Below are positions 54,776 to 64,000 of a DNA stretch of 64,000 bases, piece after piece. The notes below the pieces were generated by a model that was not told the DNA's origin, searched no databases, and saw only the letters and a program-made list of their open reading frames with translations. The translations under genes and the position numbers were made by a program. The DNA comes from Galeopsis tetrahit (Eukaryota > Streptophyta > Magnoliopsida > Lamiales > Lamiaceae): contig OY776131.1 of NCBI GenBank assembly GCA_963675135.1, forward strand, positions 29,627,881 through 29,691,880, written 5' to 3'. Each line of letters starts with the position of its first letter. Position 1 is the first letter of the stretch.

Positions 54776-57325
54776 TTATTGGGGTCCTGGGGGGTTAGTC
54801 GAGTTCAAAGGAATCCAAATGTACATAGGAGTCCTGAACAAGTTTGATCTCTTAAGCTTCCTGCCATACTTGTTACAAAATAAGACCTTGTTGTCCTTAT
54901 CTGGCCTATCATTTTATTTCGGGTCTACTCGTCTGAGATAGCCTTTCGACTTAATCTTTACTTGAGCAGGCACTTGTCTATGATAGTCAGAATAGGGCTT
55001 GTATGCATTAGGTCCATACGGTTTATAGACACGTTTAGGTCTTTCCTCACTTATAATATCATATGACAAAGGTGGAGGATATAGGACAGGTTGTGTACGA
55101 TATTTTGGAGCAACCTTCCTAGGCTTAGACGAGTAGAGCTGAGACTGCCTTATGAAAGGAGGTCTAGGCTCTTGTCGTCTAGTCTGTACTTGTCTAGTAC
55201 TCGTCTTCTTAGGATACCAATCCTCGTATCTGACCTGGTTGGGTCGTCCACGACTAGTGGTCCTTTGTAGACTAGTCTTAAACGGAACAGGCTTGTTGTT
55301 AACATTCTTTTTACCTCCCTTGGTAATTGGATTGTTAACTCGAGTCTGCTTTGGTACAGGGCACTTCAGATGGCGTTCCAATATCGTATATCATTGGTCC
55401 TTTTCCTTTATCATTAGTCAAAGAACTTGAGATGAAAGTAGTAGGGTTCTTAAGGACTTGAGTAGACGAGCTAGGTGAATCTGCACCTATACCAGTCTTG
55501 TCAGCTGGAGCCCTATACCTATCTGACAGTTCAAGGTTAATCTTTGAAGAGTTAACCAGGTCAGTAAGTTTAAGGTCTAGAGTGACAACCTCAGTCTCTA
55601 AGAACTTATTACGTTCTTCAAGCTTTTTGCATTTGTTCTTTAAAACATTGAATTCATTTCTCTCAGTTGCATGTGTCTTAAGTAGGTCTTGATATAACCT
55701 GTCTGTCAATGCACACTTTTCTTTGAGTTGTCTTAACTCTTCAGTCAAACGTTCATTTAGGACTGTTACATTAGGATCTACTTTAGACTGAGCTTCCTTA
55801 AGATCAATGATTTCTTGTTTTAAGGCGATGTTCTCGTCGTTGACTTCAATGAATGTCTGGTTAGCAAGTGGGAGGTCTTCTTCATTCACACTAGCAGAGT
55901 GATGAAGACTACTCCCTACTTCACTACTGGCAGTATCACTTTCATCAGAATCCGATTCATCACATGATTGAAACGAAGTTGCAGATGATACCTCTTGATC
56001 AATTTTAGCCATGCAGCATAGGCCATCATCTACTATGAAAGCTTCATCGTGATCTCGTTCAGACGGGTAGCTAGATGAAGACGATCGCAACTCGTCTGAA
56101 TCCGACTCAGAGTCATCATTGGCCAGCATTGCCTTCTTGCCACGGTTGTATCTTCGTTCCCTTCGTGCTTTGCGTTCTTCTTTATCATCGGTGCTCAGGT
56201 CTGGGCATTCGTAAATGTAGTGACCTGGTTTCTTACAGTTATAGCACAGAAGATCATTAATAGCCTTTTTAATAGGAGAATTATCCCTTCGCTTATCACG
56301 TCTATCAGAACGCTTAATCTTCCTATCATCAGACTCTCTATCTCGTCTATTACCTTTCGAGACTTCGTCTCTCCTTTCGGACAAGTTTCGGTCACGTCTG
56401 GTCTCAGACGAGTCCTTAGAAGCAGACCCTCTATGATCTCTATAAAACTTCTTATATCTACCAAAGCGCTTGTTTAACCTGTCGAATTTTCTAACCATAA
56501 GGTTCACCCGATCTTTCACACTTAGATCAGTTCCATCTAACTCGTCTTTAACAGTAGCAGACTTAGTCTTAGACTTGCCTACTCTAGAGCATTTATACGA
56601 ACTAGACTTAAAGGCAACATTCTTCGACACGACATTCTCTCTATCACTACTTGCGATGGGATCTTCTTCGTCTAGATCAAAATCATGAGCCTTTAGAGTT
56701 TGAAATATCGTCTCAGCTGTCCACACGTCTATATCCTGAGTATCTTAACTAGCATTTTCACCATTTTCCATCTAGCATCAAGACTCTTAAGAATTCTCAA
56801 ATTAATTTCACGTGCAGTATAAGATTTTCCAAGAACCTCCAAGTCATTCATAATTTTTGTAAAGCGAGTATCCAACTGGTCAATTATTTCACCAGTTTTC
56901 ATCTTGAATGATTCGAATCTCTGAACAGCAGTAGAAAGCTTACTTTCTTTGATTAGGGAAGTCCCTTCACAAATAATCGCAAGGCGGTCCCACATTTCCT
57001 TGGCAGTCTTACATTTTAACACTTTCCCAAGATACTCGTTAGGAAGGGTGTGTAAAATGTAATTCTTGGCCAAGCTGTCAAAGTTATTCTGCCTCATTTC
57101 TTCAGATGTTAATTCTGACCTGGGTTTGCAAACAAAAGCACCAACAGGTTTGTCTTTGTCCAAGGCAGCAGTGTTAGGGATCATCGTCACGATTGGTCCT
57201 TCGGTGACGCCAAAAATCATCAAGTCGTGAGTGGAGCTGAATATCGCCTCCATTCGCAACTTCCAGTAGTCGTAATCTTGTACCTGGAACTTCGGTAGTT
57301 TGTTAGCGCTTATTTCGAGAGACAT
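54776..57325 (-). pseudogene. gag: Gag of element E, decayed
   Basis: Starts at ATG 57325 (MSLEISANKLPKFQVQDYDYWK). A 1-bp deletion near 56742 shifts the frame inside the gag core (KMLVKILRI then stop). A second shift lies near 55360-55381. A TAA at 54914-54916 precedes the tail, which ends GPQ with TAA at 54776-54778 as in F. The CCHC knuckle CYNCKKPGHYIYEC and the coiled-coil are recognisable. No functional protein is expected. Confidence 0.9.
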
Positions 57326-57480
57326 GATTCCAAGAAGATTAGTAATGAGCAGTTATAGGATCAAGAAACAGATATGTCAAGAACAGTGATCAAGAACACG
57401 TAAGAGCAAATACAATCAAGAACTAAGACTTCACCCAAGTCTTAAGTAGACTATCAAGAAACAGCAGTTCGTAAACTACT

Positions 57481-57492
57481 GCTCTGATACCA
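57481..57492 (-). promoter_or_regulatory. Primer-binding site of element E (tRNA-iMet)
   Basis: Minus-strand TGGTATCAGAGC two bases from the LTR end at 57495. Confidence 0.93.
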
Positions 57493-57494
57493 CT

Positions 57495-58815
57495 TGTAGG
57501 TCCCTAGTTGAGTTAATAATATTGAGTAAGCTAGTGAAAACGTCTAGAGGGGGTGAATAGACTTTTCAAAAATCTTTCAATATATCAGAATACGAATGCG
57601 GAATATCAGATTAAAACAATGAGCCCAATCAAGTTTATACTCAACTAAATTCGCGAACACTGTATGAACACTCTACTAGTCTTGTTCAGATATGTAATTC
57701 AATCAATTAAGCAGTTAATCAATCAAACACAAATTAAACAGTAAAGTAAATCAAACACGAGATTTATAGTAGTTCGACAATTTGTCTACATCCACTCTCA
57801 CAAACCCAATTGTGATATTCTTATTAACTCTTCCAATCGAGTAATGTGTTCTTGTAGCTTTAAGTCCCAAGAAATAAGACTTAGATCTTCTCGATAACAC
57901 TACCAAGTGCTTCTTCGATCTTACTAGCTATTTAACAAGCGACTAGCAACTTGAAACAAAAAATAAAACTTATCTGTCTTCAGTAGTAGCCTTCTTTGAT
58001 CATCACTTGTCCTCTGGCTTCTTTCTGAAGTTGAACTCTGCGAGTTTCTTCTTTTGAATACTTCGATAATTCTTCACTTGAATATAGAACGTCAGTGTAT
58101 CAGTAGTCTTCAATTGATCAATACCATGAGGTATTTATAGACTTCTAATTTCAAGAACTTTCTGTTGTGTAACCAACTTTTCTTGAAAACTGATTTCTAA
58201 CTTCTCCTTTTATCCTTCCACGCGTTTCTTCAGTTAATTAGTTATTCCATAACTAACTCTTCAATCTTTATCTTCACACGCGTTTTAATAACTAACTTCT
58301 TCATTCCTCTTGTCTTGTCTTGTTGAATTGTCTTGCTGCGCACCTGTCTTGTCTCCATACTTAGACAAAATTTCAGTCTTTTTCTTACTTGACTTGTCTT
58401 GCGCAGATCTTCTTCTGTAGACTTCAACATAACACTAAACTAGTCATATCATCTAATCTAACAAGACTATTACATTACATTAAGCTTTATAACATAGCTT
58501 AGTCAACTTAAAAACTATACATTGATTATGAACGAATACACACAAAACATGAGCTTCTATACATTCTTGAATAGCTCAGTATAAATCCTAACAAATATAC
58601 AAAGTACTTATAATACATACTTGTCTTGTGAACACTTAAACTTTTCTTTTGAAATTTTACTTGTCTTGTGAACTCTACTGATCTGCTCAAGACGACTTCC
58701 ATAACTAGACTAGACCAGTCAACACTTAGAAAATATTCAAGTCTTCTTTTGGCTTATCAAAACTCATCTTATCTTTTCATCGTTTAGGACTTATCTTAGG
58801 ATTCATATCCCAACA
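57495..58815 (-). repeat. 5' LTR of element E (1321 bp)
   Basis: Minus-strand TGTTGGGATATGAATCC... to GGGACCTACA. It is related to the LTRs of F but diverged throughout; the last bases read CCTACA where F has CCAACA. TATA at 58132-58139. Confidence 0.9.
58132..58139 (-). promoter_or_regulatory. LTR TATA box, element E
   Basis: TATAAATA on the minus strand in the middle of the LTR. Confidence 0.65.
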
Positions 58816-60923
58816 TGTTGGAACATTTTTTGTTGGAGGTGCCCCTGAATTTAGAACAAAACTGATAAAATACTCCACAAAACTTAACTTTAAGTACAAG
58901 TATAGGAAGAATTCCCCTAGGTACGTGTTTGTTGTTTGCAATGAACCATCAACACCCATCTGTGAATGGTTCATCAAAGCCAAGAGATTACCTACCAATA
59001 ATGCATTTATTGTTGCTAAAGCTAATTTAGTGCACAATTGTGTGGGAAACCTTCTTTGTGTAAAAAGGAACAGGTTAACACCTAAAATTGTTAAGGAATT
59101 TGTTATGGATACTGTCAAAGCTAATCCTACTATTGTTGTCAAGGACGTAATCAACCATGTTAATGAGGGATATAGGTTTGTACTCCCTTATTGGAAGGTA
59201 TGGCGTGGAATTGAAGTTGCAAGAGACGATATATTTGAAAGTTATGAAGAATCTTATGACCAATTGTGTTGGTACTGTGATGCAGTCAAACGGACAAAGC
59301 CCGGAAGTATAGTAGACCTAGAGAAGAATAACATAACCAACCGTTTTGAAAGAATTTTTGTTTCGTTCAATGCATGCAAGGAGGGTTTTAAAAAATGCAG
59401 GCCAATGCTCTTCATAGATGGTACGTGCCACTACAAAGGATGGTAACAATGGTAGTACATATTTTACATATTTCATTTCAATACTACGTTAATTTAATAG
59501 TTGTATTAGTTTTTTACATTATTTAATACCTATGCACGATGTTGTTTATTTTCTTTGTAGCTAGTTTTTTTTTACAGATTGCAGTTCACACATCTATACA
59601 TACTATGTTTATTTGTTTTCTAAAAACTATGTTCTAGTATAACATTAACATCTTTAATTATTATATTTTTAATGTAAATTTTTAATGTAATGCATATTTG
59701 ATTACAATTATCTCATTATTTGTGACCTACAATGTATTTTAAACATGTTCAAGTTTCGTTAGATTTCATTACATGATTGTTTTTGTGCATTAGTTTATCA
59801 AAGATATTTACAGTACAATCCCTCTTGTTTATATTATAGGTCTTTTCCCGTTGCATTCGCTGTAGTATCTGCCGAGAACATGAACAACTGGGCATGGTTC
59901 CTAACCAAGCTGCGTGATTTTATAATTCACGAAAAGAAGGTCATTTACATATCAGATAGGAATTTGGTGTTGATGTCTGCTTTCTACGATGTATGGGATG
60001 ATCCAACACATTTTTACTGCCTTTACCATTTACTTTTAAATCTTAGGGGCAAATTTGGTGGAGGTTGGAACACCCAACATCGAGACAACATGGCTGATCT
60101 ATTCAAGCAATGCGCATATGCACCAACAATAACCGTTTTCAAAGAAAAACTGGACATTTTTAAAGCTGTCGGTGGTCAGATTGCTGCACAATGGCTAGAA
60201 GACATGCCATATAAACAATGGGCAGTTGCATATTCACCCCATATCCAGCGATATGGTGAAATGAATTCTAATACAGCAGAGTCATTTAACTCTTGGATTC
60301 TTGAGGCTAGGTCGCTCCCAATTACTTTAATGGTAGATTCTATCAGGAAAAAGATATCACAATGGTTTGTAGAGAGACGTGAAAAAAGCAACAAATGGAC
60401 TAGATTACTTGCACCTAGCAAAGAAGATCGCTGGAATGAACTAGGAAACATCAGTGCATCGTGGGGAGTTTCAGTCTATCCTAATGGTTAGTTTGAGGTT
60501 CGTTCAAAGACGTCTGTAACCGTTGATTTGGAGCATAAAATATGTACCTGTTTTCAATGACAGATTACAGGATTCCCGTGTGCACACACCGTTGCTGTTA
60601 TTAAGAAGCATTGTGATTGAGTTATCAACTTTGTTGAAGATTGCTTTTTCACAGCCCGATACAAACAATGTTATGAAGAAGATCTAATTCCAGTTCCCGA
60701 TACAGAATGTTACAAAATGAATGTTGATTCCAGCCCCAATAAAATACTACCACCCATCCTAAACAAACCACCTGATAGACCCAAGCAAAAGAGAATTACT
60801 TCGTATGGAGAATTTCGAAGGGTAAAGCCTACAGCCTGCAATCGTTGTGGGAAAACAAGTCGACACGATTCTTTGACATGTGCCGCTGTTTTTGGTACCG
60901 ACAAGATGAACTTTCAGGACTAG
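58816..60923 (+). pseudogene. Mutator-like (MULE) transposase, 3' part, decayed
   Basis: Open from the E boundary (GGAPEFRTKLIKYSTKLNFK) with a MuDR-type N-terminal domain. The catalytic core has the first Asp in LFIDGTCHYKG (59417-59419), the second in YISDRN (59955-59957), a CLYH motif, and Glu in NTAESFNSW (60279-60281). These are the MULE DDE residues. A SWIM zinc-finger remnant follows (CTCFQ, CAHTVAV), then a C-terminal zinc knuckle CNRCGKTSRHDSLTC and a stop at 60921-60923. The coding part is split by an intron-like AT-rich stretch at 59446-59839. In-frame stops lie at 60489-60491, 60558-60560 (a Trp codon in SWIM) and 60618-60620. The N-terminus lies on the far side of E, outside the window. 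Terminal repeats are not seen. Confidence 0.85.
59446..59839 (+). other. Intron-like AT-rich gap in the MULE gene
   Basis: Begins GTAACA after the DGTCHYKG segment and ends TTATATTATAG before FPVAFAVVSAEN. GT...AG ends and AT-richness fit a plant intron. However, the usual GG-LLVATA-type segment of MULEs is missing, so part of this may be a decayed exon. Confidence 0.5.
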
Positions 60924-62050
60924 ACAAACACAATATCTCATTGTGTAAAATTAAATTTTTGAAGTTAGTAGATTGTGTTTGACTGTATTCCGAATTACCT
61001 ATCGGCTTATCTACTTTTGTCATATCATATTGTTATCGTTCGCAGACTATTTGTTATCATCAGTTTTTGTTTAAGGTTTATTCATTTTTTGTTTGAGGTT
61101 TTATAATCAGTTCTTGTTTCATATTAAGGGTTATTCATCTTGTATATTTACACCATTCCCAAATCACACTCTAAGTACCTAAAACACCAACAATGGAAAA
61201 AATATCTTCAAATTAAGTAAATTTCACCAAACTGATCAATCCGCGTGCATTTTAATGTGCATGCAGAAAGTGCATGATGAAATACAAGTATGCATTTTAT
61301 CTTTCATTCGTATGCTTTGCTAGCTCAATATGCACTACTTTTTATTACCTGTTTTTTATTATTCATATCAATTTCCCGTGTCATTTATGTATAATGTTAT
61401 GCATTCTTTACATCATATCACACTTGTGTTTCATATGCATTATGTTTGTGCACTCATGTCCTCATATTCCAAATTTTCTTCATATACCTCTACAACTCAT
61501 ATGTTCATATTAAAAGTTTTCTTCATATCGCTCTTCAGTTCAATGTTCATACTGACATGCACATTTTGGTATTATGCTCTTTATAATATCACTATTAGGA
61601 GTCATTCATTCTTATGCAGTTTTGACATGCATAAATTATAACATGCTCATGTGTACAATCATGGATGAATCGTCGTCGTGTCATCAACTGAAAATTGTGT
61701 TATGAGTATTTTGTGATTTAAAGGTAGATCATCAATTTTATCTTTTTTTTTTTTTGTTAAGTACCAATTAGTTCTAAGTTATCCTTAAAGTCGTGTCCAC
61801 GACTTCAAATAATTAAATATAATATTTAATCCTTAAATTTAATGGTCCTGTTATAATTAATATTTACCTTTTTATTATACCCCACTACAGTTACCATTAG
61901 TTATGCCCATTATGTACCCGCCCATGATCCTCATTAATTACCCCACGAATAATCATCATTTATGACATGTAACATTATCTCTAACTATTAATATCTAGGT
62001 AATATTGTGAATAAATCATTTCATTGTTAAAAAAAATTTGGTTTTCCAAC
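60924..62050. other. AT-rich intergenic stretch
   Basis: No gene supported. Has several TGCAT/CATGCA motifs near 61245-61275, a T-tract at 61742-61755 and an 8-bp perfect hairpin (AAGTCGTG/CACGACTT) at 61788-61805. Two overlapping hydrophobic frames at 61274-61641 reflect base composition. Confidence 0.6.
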
Positions 62051-63158
62051 ATGCACAATTCAAGAATGATCGAAAATCTTCTCGACGAAATCACTATTTC
62101 TATTCTACTCTTTCTTCTACCGAAATTCGTATCCAAATATAAGTGTATCTCTAGAATATGGAATTCTATAATAGGTTCGAGGTGGTTTGTAAACGCACAC
62201 CTATTGAATATGAAAGCAGAAAATCATTTCTACTTGATACATAAATACCACGTTGCACGCCCCCCATATCTTACCAATATAATCTTGGTAGGGGATCTCC
62301 CTATATTTCTAGGGAAATATCCAAACACGACGAAGAGTACGAAGTTTTGGGTAGCTATAATGGGCTAGTATTATTCTGCAATACCGAAGATCAATATTCT
62401 ATAAAAAAACCCTACCACTCAACAATATATTATTGTGCCAAACAAACCTATTTCCTTTCCAAAGGGACACGATATAGCTTTGGTTTATTTTAGATTTGGT
62501 TATCTCAAAAGTTCTAATGATTACATCATTATGCGAATCGCATATCTATGGGACCAAATCGGTGGTGTGACTGAGGTATGCACTTTCTCCCGAAACTCAA
62601 ATTTGTGGTCAAACCTTCCTTCCTTCCCTTTTGATAATTACCCTTGTGCAAATGCATTCTTTGTTGGTGATCTTTTTCATTGGAAGTTGAGCTCTGGTAA
62701 TGTTGTTCATAATTTGATTACATTTGATATTATCAATTGTAGTTACTCATTGATTAACATTCCTGATTTTAAAATTGTCCCTTGGAACTTGGAAGTCCAA
62801 TGTTTAGATGATGATACAATTGTTGTATATTGTAGTAGTTTGACCACACCAGAAAATAGCTTTTATAGTAAGTATTTCTTTCAGATGCATTTACTTACTT
62901 ACTCATTAGGTATCCCTACTTGGTCAAGTATTTCAATTTTCAAAAGAACACTATTACCTAACCATTATCATATATCACCAATATTCCAATAACCTTCCTC
63001 AACCAAGATAGGACCAAAATAATGTTCCTTGTACAACCATGGGGCGACTACTATTGCTACGATGCAATTGCAAAGACGTTTCAAGTTATGAAATGACGTA
63101 CGGTGTTCAACATACGTACAAGTATATTCAGTCTCTGGTATCTCCTTGCGATCAATAG
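62051..63158 (+). pseudogene. F-box protein with F-box-associated domain, frameshifted
   Basis: From ATG 62051 an F-box-like segment (NLLDEITISILLFLLPKF, KCISRIWNSIIGS) is followed by FBA-type sequence: GSYNGLVLFCN, FSRNSNLWSNLPSFPF, AFFVGDLFHWKLSSG, MFLVQPWGDYYCYDAIA, and YGVQHTYKYIQSLVSP ending at TAG 63156-63158. These pieces lie in different frames, with shifts near 62345, 62405 (at a run of seven A), 62985 and 63090. F-box/FBA proteins are substrate receptors of SCF ubiquitin ligases; this copy is a relic. The open parts are 62051-62368 and 62435-62992. Confidence 0.8.
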
Positions 63159-63954
63159 TTATTTATAAATACTTCAGTTTATAACTAATGTCAAATAGAT
63201 TGCGTTTTATTTCAATTTAAATATGAATTGTTATTTTTATTTCTAGTTATGATTCTGAATTAACATTTGTATCTAATATATATAATGTCCACGATCAATC
63301 ATGGGTTTATTTATGATTATAAAATAATGGATAAATTAAATATATGCCTAATTAATTTCAAAATAATATCAAATTTATTAAGTTACCCTAATTTATATGT
63401 ATAAATGTCATTCACCATTATTATATAATTAGAAGATAATTAATATGCAGAAAGCGTAATCTATGTATAATTCAAATAATGATGTTATTCAATAAAAAAA
63501 AATCATATATTGTAGATAACTTTGTGTTATATTCCAAAATAATAAAAAATCATTCAAATTTATACATCAGTTCAATTAACTATCATACTATAAAAGCCAG
63601 ATGCATAATATTATATTTTACCTAAAATATAATATCTTTCTTTATTAACTATAATATTTACTATAATCTTATACATTAACACCTAAAACTAATGAAACAT
63701 AAAATTTTGGCGGGATAGATATGATATTAATTTTAATTGATTAGATATATTCCTGAACCGCATCAATTAAATATTAGAAGGGTCACATTCATTTATATTC
63801 TGGAATTCAAAAGTTTTGATTTTAAAGAAGGTGACTTTTCACATTCTATTTATTAAGTCATTCAAAATCAATTTCTTTCACACCATCCATCTAACATTCT
63901 GAATCATCTTCCCAAACGAAAACTTATCACAATCCAACTTTCAACGATTTGAAG
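63159..63954. other. AT-rich intergenic stretch
   Basis: Very AT-rich, with no ORF of note and no recognised repeat. The last 120 bases become CT/CA-rich (TTTCTTTCACACCATCC), like a plant 5' leader. Confidence 0.6.
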
Positions 63955-64000
63955 ATGAACAGCCACCTCCCTCAAACGTACATTCCATCCAAAATCAGAG
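63955..64000 (+). CDS. Possible start of an ORF running off the window
   Basis: ATG at 63955 opens a frame (MNSHLPQTYIPSKIR) to the window end, preceded by a CT-rich leader-like stretch and a TATTTATTA at about 63846. Only 15 codons are visible, so this is a guess. Confidence 0.25.
   Translation, partial: MNSHLPQTYIPSKIR

Larger units (their letters stand above)
31905..58815 (-). mobile_element. Element E: older Sirevirus-type retrotransposon, host of B and F
   Basis: Minus-strand order: 5' LTR 58815-57495, primer-binding site, gag 57325-54776, pol 54741-52375 and (after F) 33591-32682, then part of the spacer down to 31905 where B begins. Its env-position ORF and 3' LTR should lie left of the window beyond A. 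It is related to F but clearly diverged, and is the most decayed copy. It sits inside MULE coding sequence; TGTTG at 58816-58820 is the expected target-site duplication. Confidence 0.88.

Noticed and set aside
61274..61641. Two overlapping hydrophobic ORFs
   Set aside because: Very AT-rich repeats of CAT/TTT give F, Y, C and I by composition; no domain and no coding pattern.
1..64000. CRISPR arrays, bacterial operons, rRNA or complete tRNA genes
   Set aside because: None seen; the sequence is eukaryotic repeat DNA, and the only tRNA-like stretch (48451-48507) is incomplete.

Overview
This window is plant nuclear DNA, almost certainly from a flowering plant and probably a eudicot. It is dominated by large Ty1-copia LTR retrotransposons of the Sirevirus/Maximus type. 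They have 1.3-1.45 kb LTRs starting TGTTGGGAT, a tRNA-iMet primer-binding site (TGGTATCAGAGC), a CCHC gag, a protease-integrase-RT-RNase H pol, a 1.2-2 kb spacer, then a large ORF in the envelope position and a polypurine tract. I see no intact host gene. The non-retroelement sequence is a decayed Mutator-like (MULE) transposase, a CACTA transposon and a decayed F-box gene. The species cannot be named from the sequence.

Layout by nesting. The base layer is the MULE, whose 3' part is at 58816-60923. Element E (minus; 5' LTR at 57495-58815) inserted into the MULE coding region. Two elements inserted into E: F (plus, 33592-52374, TSD AACTT) in the RT domain, and B (minus, 2952-31904) in the pol-to-env spacer. 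C (minus, 7282-21869, TSD GAAGG) inserted into the env-position ORF of B. A (plus, enters the window at base 1 and ends at 2951) abuts B tail to tail, 23 bp inside the end of B's 3' LTR. A non-autonomous CACTA element (44611-48618, TSD GAA) sits in the env-position ORF of F. A, B and C are one family; E and F are a second, related family. By-eye LTR differences agree with the nesting: B about 1.4 percent, C about 0.8 percent, outer LTRs of F about 0.8 percent.

Coding state. C has a full-length env-position ORF and a nearly complete pol, but a broken gag and a frameshifted RNase H tail. F has an intact gag, a pol with two nonsense codons, and an env-position ORF broken only by the CACTA insertion. 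B and E are heavily decayed, and each has lost one aspartate of the RT YVDD motif. No copy looks autonomous.

Most unusual points: (1) F has three LTRs inside one pair of target-site duplications, and the outer two resemble each other more than the internal one; (2) a perfect second copy of the 3' polypurine tract lies inside the env-position ORF in both families; (3) a TATA box and pyrimidine-rich leader lie about 115 bp upstream of that ORF in B and C, suggesting its own promoter; (4) two 1.4 kb LTRs meet tail to tail with no spacer, forming a near-perfect inverted repeat with facing promoters; (5) an in-frame TAA sits at the same place between gag and pol in B and C.

The right end (60924-64000) is AT-rich, with the F-box relic at 62051-63158 and a possible start of another ORF at 63955.
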